A stretch of 64,000 nucleotides of DNA from Juglans regia (lineage: Eukaryota > Streptophyta > Magnoliopsida > Fagales > Juglandaceae), in assembly GCF_001411555.2 (NCBI RefSeq), contig NC_049907.1, positions 38,989,482-39,053,481 on the forward strand, given 5' to 3'. The notes beneath the pieces were generated by a model that had not been told where the DNA came from, did no database searches, and saw only the letters and a list, made by a program, of their open reading frames with translations. The position numbers and the translations under genes are program-made. Shown one piece after another: positions 33,638-45,733 of this stretch; position 1 is the stretch's first letter; every line of letters begins with the position of its first letter.

Positions 33638-35685
33638 TGAAAAGTTGTGTAGCATAGCTCTTTTGTAAATCACATTTAAGACACACATTACTATTAAGAA
33701 CGTAGAAGATAAAATTAAAAAATAAAACTAAATGTTAGATTTAAAAGAAAAGTTAAATGAAAAAAATAGAAATAACAAACAGCATTTCCAGGTATAAAAA
33801 ATTGAAAAAAAGGAAAGTAAATATTTAAAATTTGCACTAACAGACTAACAGTCAATGGAGGATATTAATTTCAACAAAAGTAATTCTACAAGGTAAGAGA
33901 TTCTCTTAGGAACTTGGTCGTAGGATAGCAGATGTAACACACTGAACCTGTAAATAAAGGAATTCTACGGGAAAACACAGAGAAATAGATGCTATGGCTC
34001 TCTTCGAGAGTGGGTGAAAATTCTAAACAAAGATGCTTTACAGTGCTCCATCCGACATTGAGGCATTAGCAGCCATCCAATAACACTGTCACATTAGAAA
34101 TTTTACAAAAATTACAATAGACTCATTACACTAAACGATAAAACACATCTTCTCCTCGCTCATTTAGAAATCGATTTGAGCCCCATTTAGAAAACTTTCG
34201 CACACCGTATTTCCCGTGTCTACTGCCGCACGATACCATCATCAATTTTTCGTCACTAGTTCCATCGCACGTCGTCTCGGGATTGTTCTTTCTCTCAACA
34301 GCAGGAGAAAGGAAGCTATTCAAAGAGCATTAAACCACCAAAAATTGAGTTGGTCAAAGACTCAAGCACATTCCATGTAGTAACCCTCCATCTTCAAATA
34401 GTCATCTAAAAGAGCATCAAACCACCAGAGAAGGGAAAGAGAAATTAAAATACACATACAATTTGCTTCAAATAGTTATCTCTAAGCTTTCATGTACATA
34501 TTACATTTACAATTCGCTGGTATTAAAAAATTTTGTATAATTCAAAATATGATATATAGAAACTTGCAAGATGAAATTTGTATAATATATAGACTTGCAC
34601 TCAAACAAGCAGTAGACGATCCTGGGCATAACATACACTTATTGCAATTTTGGGCATAAAATACACTTGCGATAAAACACAAGCAGAGAAGGATGTCGGT
34701 CTTGCGCATAGAAGAATAAGTCAGAAACATACATATAGGAGAAGGCGATTTGGGGGGCAAGCTCACTGGAGAAAGATGATGCTCTAGAGAGGAGGCTTGC
34801 GGTGGAGAAGGTTGTGCGTTGGTCTGGAGAAGAGGATGCTCCGGAGGAGATTTTCTTTCCATGTGAGAGGGGATTTGAGAATTTCAAATCTGATGTGAGG
34901 CTACATGAGGATTAATCTGGAATGTTTATGTGTCACTCATATATTGGGGGCAATTATTTGGGATATAATGGACTGACTGGTTATAAGATTTTCTCAATTC
35001 TAAATTGCATAAAATCATACATAACAATCCACACCCAATTCTACAATGAAATAGGTGTTGACTAAGGCAAATTCAAAAGCAACCTCATGGTCACTATGCA
35101 CTAAAATGCATTGGCTTAGCCAAATGCTAGTGCATCTTCAAAATTTGAAGAAATATGACTTGAATGATCTGCAATGGAGTAGTAAAACAATAGGGACTTA
35201 AAATATGAGTTACAATATTTGGGAGTATTTCTTCATATTTAAAGATGTACTATTCATCTTCAAAATTAATATTTTATTCCAAAAAATAAAACCCAACTAC
35301 CTTAATATTTTATTCTAAAAATCAGACCCAACTAATAGTTGAGAAATAGGTTGAGGAAAAATAATAGTTGAAAAACAATAATTTAAATAAAAATTAAATT
35401 ATTAATTAGCATATGGTTGTGTAGTTACAAAATATTAAAAAATAAATAAATTATTATTAAAAAAATAATATTATATTATTATTTTGACTAATTCAATATG
35501 AAGTTATGTCACGAACATTGAATTTATGGAAAACATGTATTTTTAGATGAATTTTGAAGATGAAAGCCAATGCTAATGCTTTGATTGAAAGATACAAAAT
35601 TGTAAATAGACTCACATGCTCGTTGGATGTAACAACACAAAAAGATATTAAGGTCCTCAGACAAAAGCTTGGCTTGTGGTAGGTT
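33638..35685. other. Intergenic, no gene seen
   Basis: Several - strand open frames (34126-34323, 34542-34887) have no recognisable family, homopolymer-rich tails and no convincing splice context. Probably TE-derived or non-coding. Confidence 0.45.
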
Positions 35686-35689
35686 TCAA

Positions 35690-37500
35690 ACCTTGTGAAT
35701 TCATTTGGCCAACACATTTTCAAGCTCGGGTTGGAAGATCCCACCTAGATCTGCTGGAGGGAGAGTGGGGATGGCCGAGATCTTCCTTCTGAGCTTCCTC
35801 TTCAGCTCGGAGATATGAAAAATGGGGTGGATCGTGAGGGCGATGGGTGGTAGCTAAAGTTGGTAGGCCACCTCCCCTACCATGTGGTTACTTGGAAGGG
35901 CCCGTAGAATCGTAGCGCCAGTTTGAGACTACGGCAATAAGCCATTGTTGACTATCAGTACGGTTGGAGACATAGGTAAACCCATTCCCCCATTTGAAAG
36001 TTTTGTTCTTTATGCTTCAAATCTGCATATTTTTCATACGGCCTTGTGATCTCTATTGATTGTGCTTCAAAAGTTGCAATATTTGATCTCTAGCCCTTAG
36101 GTTTTCCTCAACAACTTCAACTTTAGAATGTCCAGAGGTGTAAGTTAGCAATCGGGATGGGCGATAGCCGTATAGGGCTAAAAGGGAGTCATACGGGTTG
36201 AAAAGTGTTGGCCTATATTGTACCACCACTTGGCCAAAAGGACCAAATGGGCCCAATCTTTCGGTCGGTCCCCAGCAAAACACTTTAAGTAATTTTCCAA
36301 TGTCTTATAAATAATCTCTGATTACCCATCCAACTAAAGATGATAGGCAGTGCTAAAGGCTAACTGGACTCCCTGAATCTTGAACAATTCTGACAAAAAA
36401 TTGTTAGTAAATGTACTATTCCTATCTGGAACAATTGAGGCTGGCATTCCATGCAACTCCAAAATGTGCTTAGTGAATAGTTGAGCTACTATCCTTGTCG
36501 TGAAGGGTGGGTTAAGGGAGTGAAGTGTGCATACTTTGTGAGTCTGTCCACCACAATCCACACACAATTAGGGCAGGTTTGGGACACAAGAAAAAACACA
36601 AAATTCTCATCTCAACTCATCTTATCATTACACATTTTTCAAATTTTCATATAAAATATAATAAACAATTCAACTTTTTCAAATCTCAATGCACCTTTTT
36701 CAAATTCCAAAATAATAATGATATTAAAAAATAATATTTTAAACTTCAAAACAAAACACAAAATTCTCATCTCACCCCCCAAACCTCCCTTTAAACTCAT
36801 GTGATAAGGCAAACTCTCAATGAAATCCATGGTGATTTGGGACCATTGTTAGGAGGGAGTTGGTAGTGGTTGTAGCAAGCCACTAGGCCTAGATTGGTCG
36901 GCCTTAACATTTTAACAAATGTCACAATGTCTGATAAAGTGCTTAATATCTGTCTTCAATCCTTCTTGTAAAAATCTCTCCCAACCCAATGTATAGTTTT
37001 GTCATAACCTTAGTGACCCCCGATGGGACTTGTGTACAACAAGTGTATAATTTTTTGCTTAAAGGTCTGATCATTAGCAACCATTAGCCTTTGCTTGTAA
37101 AACATCAACCCATTCTTGACTGTGTAAGTTGTAAGTAAATCCCATTTCTGAAATTTCAGCAACAATTCATGCATCTTTGGATTCTCATTGTACCTCTGCT
37201 TGACCTCCTCTAATCAATCTAGAGTCAGCAGAGAGATTGCAACAAGAGTGATAACCTCTTTAAGAGGCTAACCTTCAAATTTTCTAGATAGTGCATCAAC
37301 CATTGTGTTGTCCTGCCCCCTCATATATTCCAACAAATCGCAACCCAGTGGTTTAGACACTCATTTCTACTGCATACGAGTCCATACTTTTTGTTTTAGC
37401 AAATACTTAAAACGTTGGTGGTCGGTTTTCACCACAAAGGGTTGTCCTAGCAAGTATGATCTCCATTTTTGATGGATGAGTTTCAATATCATGTTGAAAG
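35690..37500 (-). pseudogene. Ty3/gypsy pol remnant (RNase H, integrase, C-terminal tail)
   Basis: On the - strand, from right to left: RNase H at about 37500-37260 (PFVVKTDHQRFKYLLKQKVW, then NTMVDALSRKFEG); a degraded zinc-binding region; integrase core at about 36840-36330 (MDFIESLP, then MCVDCGGQTHKVCTL, TKHILELHGMPASIVPDRNS); and the integrase tail (FGPFGQVVVQYRPTLFNPYDSL, then about 35920-35690 LRFYGPFQV, IHPIFHISELKRKL). Stops and frame changes are frequent. A MITE at 36571-36790 splits the integrase. The HISELK tail is typical of gypsy integrase C-termini. No LTR found. Confidence 0.8.
36571..36790. mobile_element. Tourist-family MITE inside the gypsy integrase, TTA duplication
   Basis: 220 bp. 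The left end GGGCAGGTTTGGG and the right end CCCCCCAAACCTCCCT are inverted, with TTA at 36568-36570 and 36791-36793. The integrase reading resumes on both sides, so the MITE inserted after the gypsy element. Confidence 0.8.
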
Positions 37501-37799
37501 GCATCTAGATGACCTAGGAGGATTTACACTATATGTTTATGAATGTTTACAAATATTCAAAAGTAATACTACAAAGGTAAAAGATTCTTCGAAGAAGTTT
37601 AATTGATTTATGTGAATTCTACAAATCAGTGTATAAACAAACCTTTAAAATTAACCTTTAAAAGACTATTGAAAGGTTAAGAAAATGTCTCCACACTGCA
37701 CATATTGCCAAAAATAAATATAGAATGCTTCTCCTTTTAAAAGAAAATGAGTTGCAAAATTCCATCTGTAATGTCCAAATACTCTTCAAAAGATCAACT
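37501..37799. other. Unassigned spacer between gypsy and LINE fragments
   Basis: No coding sequence. AAAAGTAATACTACAAAGGT at 37560 resembles AAAAGTAATTCTACAAGGTA near 33878, a possible short dispersed repeat. Confidence 0.35.
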
Positions 37800-38500
37800 C
37801 AAACCAGTCACCTAATTAGAATTTTGTCCATCCAATGAACATATTTAGTATCCACAACCACCCTTCCTAAACACATAGGTTCACTTGCATAACGCCATAA
37901 CAATTTTTTCAACAAGGCTCGGTTAGACAACAGTAGCTTTAGGACCCCCAAACCACCTACAGACATCGAACAAACCTTTGGCCAATGCACCAAGAGAGAC
38001 TAAAGTTCCTCCCTTGCACCACCCCACAGGAAATCTATTCATAGATTATCTATACCATCAGCAACGCCTACAGGAAGTGAAGAAACAAACATAAAATAAG
38101 TCCATAAATTGGGTAATGCATTCCTAATCAACATGAATCCAACACTCATCGGACAACTACATCAGCTTCTAATAGCATACCAATGCTCCATGCTTTCTAA
38201 ATGCAATTAAAAATAAGCATCAGCCTTGAAAAGAGCCTAATAAAAGAGCAAGCAATTTGGACAACAAAGACAACCCTATTTAGTCAATATTACCAACAAC
38301 CCCAGCTGAGATCATTTTTTATTTAGTCAAATTCACTTTCAGACCTAGCACTACTTCAAAGCATAAGAATAGACACCATAAGGGAAGGAATTGGTCAAGA
38401 TTTTTCTCTTAGAAAATCAATGTATCACCTATAAGCAAAATGTGAGAGAAAACCACTTCCTTATTCCATTAACCCATGAATATAACAGTGTCAGTGAGCA
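37800..38500 (-). pseudogene. LINE (non-LTR) reverse transcriptase fragment
   Basis: On the - strand, from 38470 down: HILLIGDTLIF (cf. ADDTLIF), then LCFEVVLGLKVNLTK, LPNLWTYFMF, DFLWGGARE, and VHWPKVCSMSVGGLGVLKL followed by ALLKKLLWRYASEPM. This order is the RT thumb and connection region of plant L1-type LINEs. Several stops and frameshifts are present. The catalytic FADD is degraded to IGD. Confidence 0.75.
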
Positions 38501-39139
38501 AATGAGGTAATGAATCCCTTCATCTCAAGCCACAATAACTGCTGAAATACAATGGTGCTATCCAATTCCACATTTTGCTCCAAATTTGCATCTCTCCAGC
38601 AAATAGCAAAACAACCCAACTAGCTTGATCATAATATGCCTGCTTTAAATCTGGTTCAATCTTTGGTTCTACTAGTCTTTGTCTACTATTGGGACATTCT
38701 TTAGCAACCAATACATAGTCAAAGACACATCAAACTCCAATGAAGGCATTTTGAGATGTAGACATCACATCGAAGTCTCAAAATGTTTTTATTGGGAGAA
38801 GACAAATATCTGATTTGGTCACATCGCTACTCAATTCGGTCAAGAGAAACCACAGTGTTTTGTAAGTTGGATATCAAAAACACATGTGATAATGTGAAAT
38901 AGCATTTTTTGCTGTATAGGTTGAAGCAATGTGATTTTAGGGAGAATCAGTGTAATCAAATAGTCCATTAAATATCCACAATGATTTTTCTATCTTGGGA
39001 ATGAGATTTCTAAACAGATTTTTAACAACTCTTGGATTTTAGTGATGGTGATCCCTTCTCCTTGTATGTGGGCTCAAGAAATACAAATGGAGATTTTGAT
39101 CTCTCAATTGTTGTTAGCATATGACACTTATTTTCTACT
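38501..39139. other. Unassigned TE-like sequence
   Basis: A - strand open frame at 38711-38520 and scattered short frames are present but nothing I recognise. It is flanked on both sides by LINE pieces in opposite orientation. Confidence 0.35.
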
Positions 39140-39540
39140 AGGCAGCCCTAACCATACCTAAGATCTGGAATATCTACCTTATGCAGGTCAAACGGAGAAC
39201 ATTGACACTTTGAAGACCATTTTTGCATGCATGGTGACTTCATTGACAATTACCCACTTAGGTCTCTTTCTGATAGCAATTTTTAAGGCATACTTAATTT
39301 GGAATGACATCATAGAGAAAATGAAACTTCGTTTGGACAAGTAGAAATGATTGCATTTGTCACGGGCTAGTAGGACTATCTTGATTTAAGAGCATTATGT
39401 TGAAACCGCCTACTTTTCTACCCCTGTTCTCACTTCTTGTTGGTAAAGATCAATAAGTTACAATGAAGTTTCTCTTATGCAATGTGGGGGAGGAGTTCAA
39501 TTAAATTTAGCAAAGTGGTATAAGGTGTCCCTCGAGTCTA
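39140..39540 (+). pseudogene. Second LINE reverse transcriptase fragment, opposite orientation
   Basis: The + strand reads TIFACMVTSLTITHLGLFLI, then AYLIWNDIIEKMKLRLDK*K, LHLSRASRTILI, and near the end LNLAKWYKVSLES. This matches the RT connection segment of plant LINEs (pattern SLPxxYLGLPLG...WKRLYLSKGGR...). Stops are present. It covers partly the same region as the - strand fragment at 37800-38500. Confidence 0.65.
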
Positions 39541-39660
39541 TATGTGTGGTATATGGATGATGAGTAGAAAAATTCCTTTCATTTAGTAAGAATAAAAGAA
39601 AAAAAATAAAAAATTAACTGTAGTGTAGGGATAATGAGTAGAAGGGCTCTTTTAAAAAAA
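39541..39660. repeat. Dispersed MITE-like repeat (same family as 13630-13800)
   Basis: TGTGTGGTATATGGATGATGA, AAGAATAAAAGAAAA and TGTAGTGTAGGG match the copy at 13640 in order and spacing. Confidence 0.5.
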
Positions 39661-40440
39661 ATTCATCTTCAAAATCTACTAGGGGTGGCTACAACTAACC
39701 TCCAAGGACTTTATGGAGTCAATAATCCTTATCTCAAGTCCCATGGGCTCTTGTTGCTCGTCTATTATAACCATAACTAGTTCTTCAAAATACATAATGT
39801 TTGAAGTCTCGAGGTAGGCCATGTAGTCCAAAATCTCCACTTCCACAAAGGCATCTCCGACAACATCCTTGAATTCTAATGATTGTCTCCTTTATACAAT
39901 AGACCACTCTATCCACTATTTACACATAAGATTCAAATTCCAATCTTCATTATATTCTACACTTTGGTGACCTATCAATCTCCTCTTAAGTTAATCATTA
40001 ATGACCATAAATTTTGCACTGCAACACAATCAACCCACAATGAACATCATAGTCTCAAATTTTAAATTTCTATGTGATCTCAAGTCACAACTAATTTCTC
40101 ATAATGATCACGAAATTTTTTACTCCCAACCATCATATCACTAAGTATCACGCTTTTGCTATGCACTTGTATAGCTTCCACAACCAGCCTAAAGTTGAGA
40201 TCTCTGAAATGTATCACCATCGAGTCAAATGTAGCTCAACACCTACTAGGATGGGAAAACTCTTACCACACTTTGATAGGAAAATAGATCGATCTCCCAA
40301 AACCATGAACTCTCACACAAATTTCCTAAGTTGTCTCCTGCATCCTTAGTCCAAAATCAATGCTCCATAAAAATACAATCGTGATTGATGAAGGCATACT
40401 AGTACTAATCAGCCCAAACACATCAAATTGCATAAAAAGG
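39661..40440. other. Unassigned intergenic sequence
   Basis: Short open frames on the + strand (39883, 40104) without family resemblance. Nothing recognised. Confidence 0.4.
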
Positions 40441-40849
40441 GCATCGCCATAACAATGGTGAAGGTGCGGCGATAAAAAGGGTGATCTAAAATAGTCTATC
40501 CGTACATCATTTCCATCAATTTTCTGACGACTAGTTTTTGCCGCAATTGATTTTTTCTAGTAATAAATAATAGCAGCAAAAAACTCCTAATTTTTGGGGT
40601 GATTGTTTACCTATGTGGATAGAGTTTTTGCAATGAAATTTGAGGCTTTTGCGGCAAAAATAATCGTCGAAAAAGGTATAATTTGCCTCTACTTCAAAAA
40701 ATGCACATGCTTTTTACGACAAGAGAAATGTTGCTACTTGTTGTCGACTCTTTGATCATCAGAAATGTGTTTCTACTTCAGTTTTAGGATTTTTTTTTCT
40801 TGCAACTTCTTCTCTAAAAAAAAAAAAAAAATCTATTTTTCTTGTAGTG
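40441..40849. mobile_element. CACTA-type terminus, one end only
   Basis: CTTGTAGTG at 40841-40849 reads CACTACAAGAAAAATAG on the - strand, a canonical CACTA terminal repeat. The left boundary is not found; the 40441 coordinate is arbitrary. An interior rich in TTGCGGCAAAAA / CGACAAGAG may be subterminal sequence. Confidence 0.5.
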
Positions 40850-41410
40850 GATCCAATTCAATCTTTGTGGCCATTCAACAAGCGGCAGTTACGGAGCATG
40901 CCTATCTACTTGCATTTCAATACAAGCTTACTCCACCTAGTTTCTTCTAGGTAAATTAGAAATCTTTATACACAAAAAAACAGAAGGAAGAAAAAAACCT
41001 TCATTGTCTCAAACATAAAGTTTATCCTACAGTGCGAAACTAAAAGTCCTCTCAACCACAGTAAGTATAAAATACTTTATTAAAATAATTTTTTTTTACA
41101 ACGAAATAATTTAGACAAAGGTAGAGACAAATAAATATAATAGGAATAAGGGCGAGACAAGCCTATCACTTGAACAAAACAAAAGGCGACTTAGTCCATT
41201 TTACAAAAGATTTAAGGTTTAATCAAACCCTACAAATTATAACAGAATATATATGTTTCAAAATTCAAACACTGTAAGACAAATAATCCCTACTTTGCCC
41301 ATATTTCAATAATTCTATCCACTTTTCAAATGTATAGATTCAAATTGCATACAATCTGATTTTTATAAATGAGTTTTGCTTGCTCAAAAAAAAAAAAAAA
41401 AAAACAGTTT
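40850..41410. other. Flank of the SIRE-type element, nothing recognised
   Basis: AT-rich, with a poly-A run ending at 41404 immediately before the 5' LTR. Confidence 0.4.
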
Positions 41411-42695
41411 TGTTGAACGCAATGTTTCAAGTTTCATATAATTATATATTTACATATGGATTTTGATAATAACAAATAAATTCAAGCATAAAGGAGTCTC
41501 AAGCTCAAATTGTCTATATAATGGAGCCAAGCACATCAACGAATCAAGTATGAGCAAGAAAATGAACAATCTTACAAATAAAACTCTTAGAATAATTTTG
41601 TAAATCTTTTGATAAAATTCAAAATTGGAGTAAGACTCAAAATAAATATTTTCTCATAAAGTATCAAATTTCATTTTCTAGCATGACATATTTGAAAATT
41701 AAAAGTTTGAAATTTGAATATTTGAAAGATGATTAATTGTCATCATTCACATGTGCACGACATGATTAAAAGTTTAAATTTTAAAAATTTGTCATCAATC
41801 ATCTTTCATATGTGCATGCTTTGTTTGAAAATTTGAAAAGTGATTGATACTCTTTTTGACATATGCAAAAGGAAGATGATTTTATTTGAAATTTTTGAAA
41901 AGTAAATAATGCTTTCTTTGTCATATGCGAAAAATAGAAGATTTGATTTAAAAATTTGAAAAGTGAATGATATTGTCTTTGACAATTGCAAAAATGAGAA
42001 ACTTTTATTTGTAAATTTTGAAAAGTGAAGTGGTGCTCCTTTTTTACATGTTAATCTTTTTAAATTTGAAAATGACGTCTTATATGCCTATAAATAGCTT
42101 AATTGAGATTTTCAAATTACAACAACAAGAGCATACATACATTAATTTGCAAGTTTTACAACATTCATTCAAAATTTTCAATCTCTGTTCTCTAAGCATT
42201 GAGGCTTAACCCTTAGAGATATATAGTTTACGATGTATTGTTCTTATTTTACTCATTGAGAAGTGTTTTCTGATAACTTACTCACTATCAGTTCTTGTAT
42301 CAGTAAAATGGTGTGTATAACCTTTATGTGTGTAGAAAGTGTTCTATACAGAGAATAGTTGAATCACCACGTACAAGGTAATTGCAAGTGTAGAGGGTGT
42401 TCTACATGGATTCTTTGTAGCGATACTGCTCAAATGTGTAATAGGTTTCTATCTTCACCTGAAGAAGGTTGAATAATAAATTTGGGAATCCTCTAGGAAT
42501 AGCTTGAGGCGAGGACGTAAGCAGCGGGGCTAAATCTTGTTAAAATACTGAGTTTGCTTCTCTTTTACCCTTACTCTTTATATTTACTACTGCTTCGTAT
42601 TTTGTTAATATTTTATATTGTGTATTTGGTTTATAATTGTTAGTTTTTAAATACAATCCAATTCACTCCCTCTTGTGTTAGTCATTTAGGCAACA
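41411..42695 (+). repeat. 5' LTR of the SIRE-type element
   Basis: Begins TGTTGAACGCAATGTTTCAA and ends CATTTAGGCAACA directly before the primer site. It matches the copy at 53097 in order throughout, including tandem-like TTTGAAAATTTTGAAAAGTG blocks in the U3 region (41700-42060). Confidence 0.9.
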
Positions 42696-42715
42696 ATTGG
42701 TATTAGAGCAAGAGC
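42696..42715 (+). promoter_or_regulatory. Primer binding site (tRNA-iMet type)
   Basis: ATTGGTATTAGAGCAAGAGC follows the LTR and differs by one base from the canonical TGGTATCAGAGC core. Confidence 0.8.
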
Positions 42716-42753
42716 TCTTTTATAAGATAAACTATCTTTTGAGTTCAAATCTT

Positions 42754-44146
42754 ATGGCTAACATTATAGCTACATTTGGTGAAGACCAATCTAGCAGTCT
42801 GCCTTTAGTATTTTGCGAAGATAATTACACATTCTAGAAAGCTAGAATAAGAATTTTCCTTCAGACTCAAGGTTGAGAAATTTGGAAATGCATTGTAAAC
42901 GGACCTTATATCCCAACAAAAGCTAACAAAAGTTGTTAATGGAATAAATGTAAAAAAAGAAGAAGAGTTGGATCGTGAATATGAGAGAATTCTAACGTTG
43001 AATTCAACAATTATAAATCTCCTATATAAATGCTTTCAACGAGAATGAGTTCAATAGAATAATTACTTGCAAGACAGCAAATGAAATTTGGGATAATTTG
43101 GAAGTTACTTATGAAGGAACTTAGTAAGTCAAGGAATCAAAAATTTATATTCTTAGTCATGAATATAAAATGTTTAAAATGAATGATGAATCTATTTCTA
43201 GTATGTATACTCGTTTTACTAACATCATAAATAGCTTGACAGCTCTCGACAAAATCTATTCCAACGTGGAGATAGTAAGAAAAATTCTCAACTCTCTGCC
43301 AAAACGCTGGGAATCAAAAGTGACGGCAATTCTTAAAGTTAGAGACCTCAAGAAACTCGAAGTAAATGAATTCATCGAGTCACTTATGACCCATGAGTAC
43401 ATATTAAAAAGAGGAGAAGAAGAAGGAAAGCCAAAAAAGAGCTTGGTACTTAAAGCTATTCCTCGTGAAAGCAAAAGTGATGAAGATGAGAAAATGATGA
43501 CACAGATGAAGAAGTTGCGATGATAACAAGGAGAATTAAAAGATTCTTAAAGAGAAATAAAGCTCATTCAAGGAAATTCTTCAAAAAGTTTTCCAAAAAA
43601 TATACAGGTAAAAATGACTAATTAACTTGTCACAAATGCAATAAGCCTGTACATATCAAGGTGGATTTTCCTCTGCTAAAAACAGATCAAAACAAGGACA
43701 AGAAAGCAATGAAAGGTACATGGGATGATAATTCAAGCAGTGTAGACAGTGAAGCAAGCAATGGAGAATCTGCAAATATTTGTCTTATGACTAAAGATGA
43801 CTTAGAGGTAACAAATCTTGATAATGTTAAAAATCTTTCATATGAGGAATTGCAAAATGTCTTGGAAGAGGTATATAGGGAACTTGAGAAATTGGGTATC
43901 AAATATAGTACTATTTTGAAAAAGAAAATTTCTTCTTTAACAAATGAAATTGATGTTTTAAGAAAAGAAAATATCATTTCGAAAGATGAAAATCATGAGT
44001 TGAAGAAGAAAGTGACTGATTTAGAAAAGATTGTTAAAAACGTTACAAACGGAAAAATAAATTTTGAAAAACTTCTTGGTAATCAAATATATGTTTTTGA
44101 CAAGACAGACTTGGGATATGCTAAAATAAAAATACAAACCTTATAA
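42754..44146 (+). pseudogene. copia gag polyprotein (UBN2), zinc knuckle and coiled coil
   Basis: The ATG at 42754 begins MANIIATFGEDQSS, with FCEDNYTFWKARIRIFLQTQ and a stop right after (G*EIWKC). The UBN2-type core is open at 43170-43523 (MFKMNDESISSMYTRFTNII, ILNSLPKRWESKVTAI, EFIESLMTHEYILKRG). A CCHC knuckle at about 43628-43670 reads CHKCNKPVHIKVDF, with the last cysteine replaced by F. The segment 43661-44146 is acidic then coiled coil (ELEKLGIKYSTILKKKISSL, ELKKKVTDLEKIVKNV), as in SIRE gags. Frameshifts divide it into at least three pieces. Confidence 0.75.
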
Positions 44147-44444
44147 AAACTTCTTTGATAATACTTCTAAATCAAGGTCCAGTATTCAAAATTATTTTCA
44201 TGAAAATAAGTTTTTAAATAAAGATACTATTACAATCACTCAAGTTCTTCTTATATGTCACATGCTATTTGCAATTTTTGTAATAGAAATGATCACAACT
44301 ATCATGCTTGTCCTATTAGAATAAAACATACAATGACTATTAGGGTCATAGACTCATATGTGTATCTAAAAATCTTGTTTATTCTAATACTAATTAATGA
44401 AAGATCCAAAGAACTTGGGTATCAAGAAAAATCATTTTAATTGT

Positions 44445-44676
44445 TTTTCTAGGTATGCATGAAGTCCTCCATAAGTAAAAGCAAATGGTATTTAGATAAT
44501 GAATGTTTAAGACACATGGCAGGAGATAAGACTAAGTTCATTGATCTTACAACTAATTATTTTTCTAGGTATGCATGAAATCCTCCATAAGTAAAAGCAA
44601 ATAGTTTTTAGATAGTGGATGTTCAAGACACAGGGCAGGAGATAAGACTAAGTTCATTGATCTTACATCTAAAGAA
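44445..44676. repeat. 116-bp tandem duplication over the protease active site
   Basis: TTTTCTAGGTATGCATGAA begins at 44445 and again at 44561. Both copies continue through AGTAAAAGCAAAT and CAGGAGATAAGACTAAGTTC. Copy 1 encodes WYLDNECLRHMAGD and copy 2 encodes *FLDSGCSRHRAGD, so the catalytic DSG is kept only in copy 2, behind a stop. The unit is not a multiple of three, so the frame breaks. Confidence 0.85.
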
Positions 44677-44715
44677 GGACACGTGACATTTGGAAACAAC
44701 TCAAAATGAAAGATC

Positions 44716-45733
44716 ATGGGAATATGTAAAATTGGTAACGAGTATTATCTCATAATTGAAGATGTTCTACTTGTTGAAGGTCTAAAGCATAATTTTTTGA
44801 ACATAAGTCAACTATATGATAAAGGATTTATAGTTACTTTCAAAATGGATAAATGCATTATTTTGAATGATCATGGTTGCAATTGTTGTTTTATTACTTT
44901 TAGAAGCAACAATATTTATACTATTCAATTTGAAGAAATTGCCTCACAAGATGCTATTTGTTTTTCAGCTCAAAATGAAATTAGTTGGCTATGGCATAGA
45001 AGACTAGGTCATGCAAACACGGAACTTATTTTAAAACTTTCAAAAAATGATATTGTGAGAGGTTTATCAAAGGCAAATTTTCTTAAAGACAAAATCTATG
45101 ATGCATGCCAGTTTGGTAAACAAACAAAAACTTCTTTAAAAACCAAGAAACATATCTCCACAACTAGACCATTGCAACTGATACACATGGATCTTTTTAT
45201 ACAAAATAGAGTTGCAAGTATAGGAGGAAAATATTATGTATTTGTTATTGTTGATGATTTTTCTAAACATACTTGAGTCATCTTTCTTGCTCATAAAGAT
45301 GAGGTACATAATGCTTTTACCAAGTTATGTAAGAGAATTCAAAATGAAAATGGCTATACTATTTCAAGTATCTGAAGTGATAGGGGGAAAGAGTTTGTTA
45401 ATAAAGATATTAAAACTTTTTGTGATGAAAATGATTTTATGCATAATTTATACACTCCTTGAACTCATCAACAAAATGGGATAGTAGAGAGGAAGAACAA
45501 ATCTATTCAAGAGATGGCAAGAACAATGCTCAATGAGAACAACTTGCCTAGTTATTTTTGGGTTGAAGCGGTAAGTACTGCTTGTTATGTTATAAATAGA
45601 GTTATGTTAAGGTCTAAGTTAGATAAAACTCCACTATGAGCTTTGGAATGAGAAAAAACCCAACATTGATTGCTTTCATGTATTTGGATGCAAATGTTTC
45701 ATTTTGAATGACAGAGATAATTTTGGCAAATTT
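44716..45733 (+). pseudogene. copia protease end, GAG-pre-integrase and integrase core, interrupted
   Basis: Reads VEGLKHNFLNISQLYDKGF, the GAG-pre-integrase block WLWHRRLGHANTELILKLSK with DACQFGKQTKTS, then the integrase core from PLQLIHMDLF, VFVIVDDFSKHT*VIFL, QQNGIVERKNKSIQEMARTM, and NIDCFHVFGCKCFILNDRDN. Stops occur at TGA codons (T*VIFL, YTP*THQQ), and a frameshift precedes YELWNEKKP. The reading breaks at 45733 at the solo-LTR insertion and resumes at 47969. Confidence 0.8.

Noticed and set aside
34126..34887. - strand open frames that might be small secreted proteins
   Set aside because: Cys and hydrophobic residues look suggestive, but there is no ATG context, signal-peptide order or family resemblance.
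41700..42060. Possible CRISPR-like or satellite array
   Set aside because: The TTTGAAAATTTTGAAAAGTG blocks are irregular, occur identically ordered in both LTRs and are U3 repeats. CRISPR arrays are not expected in a plant genome.
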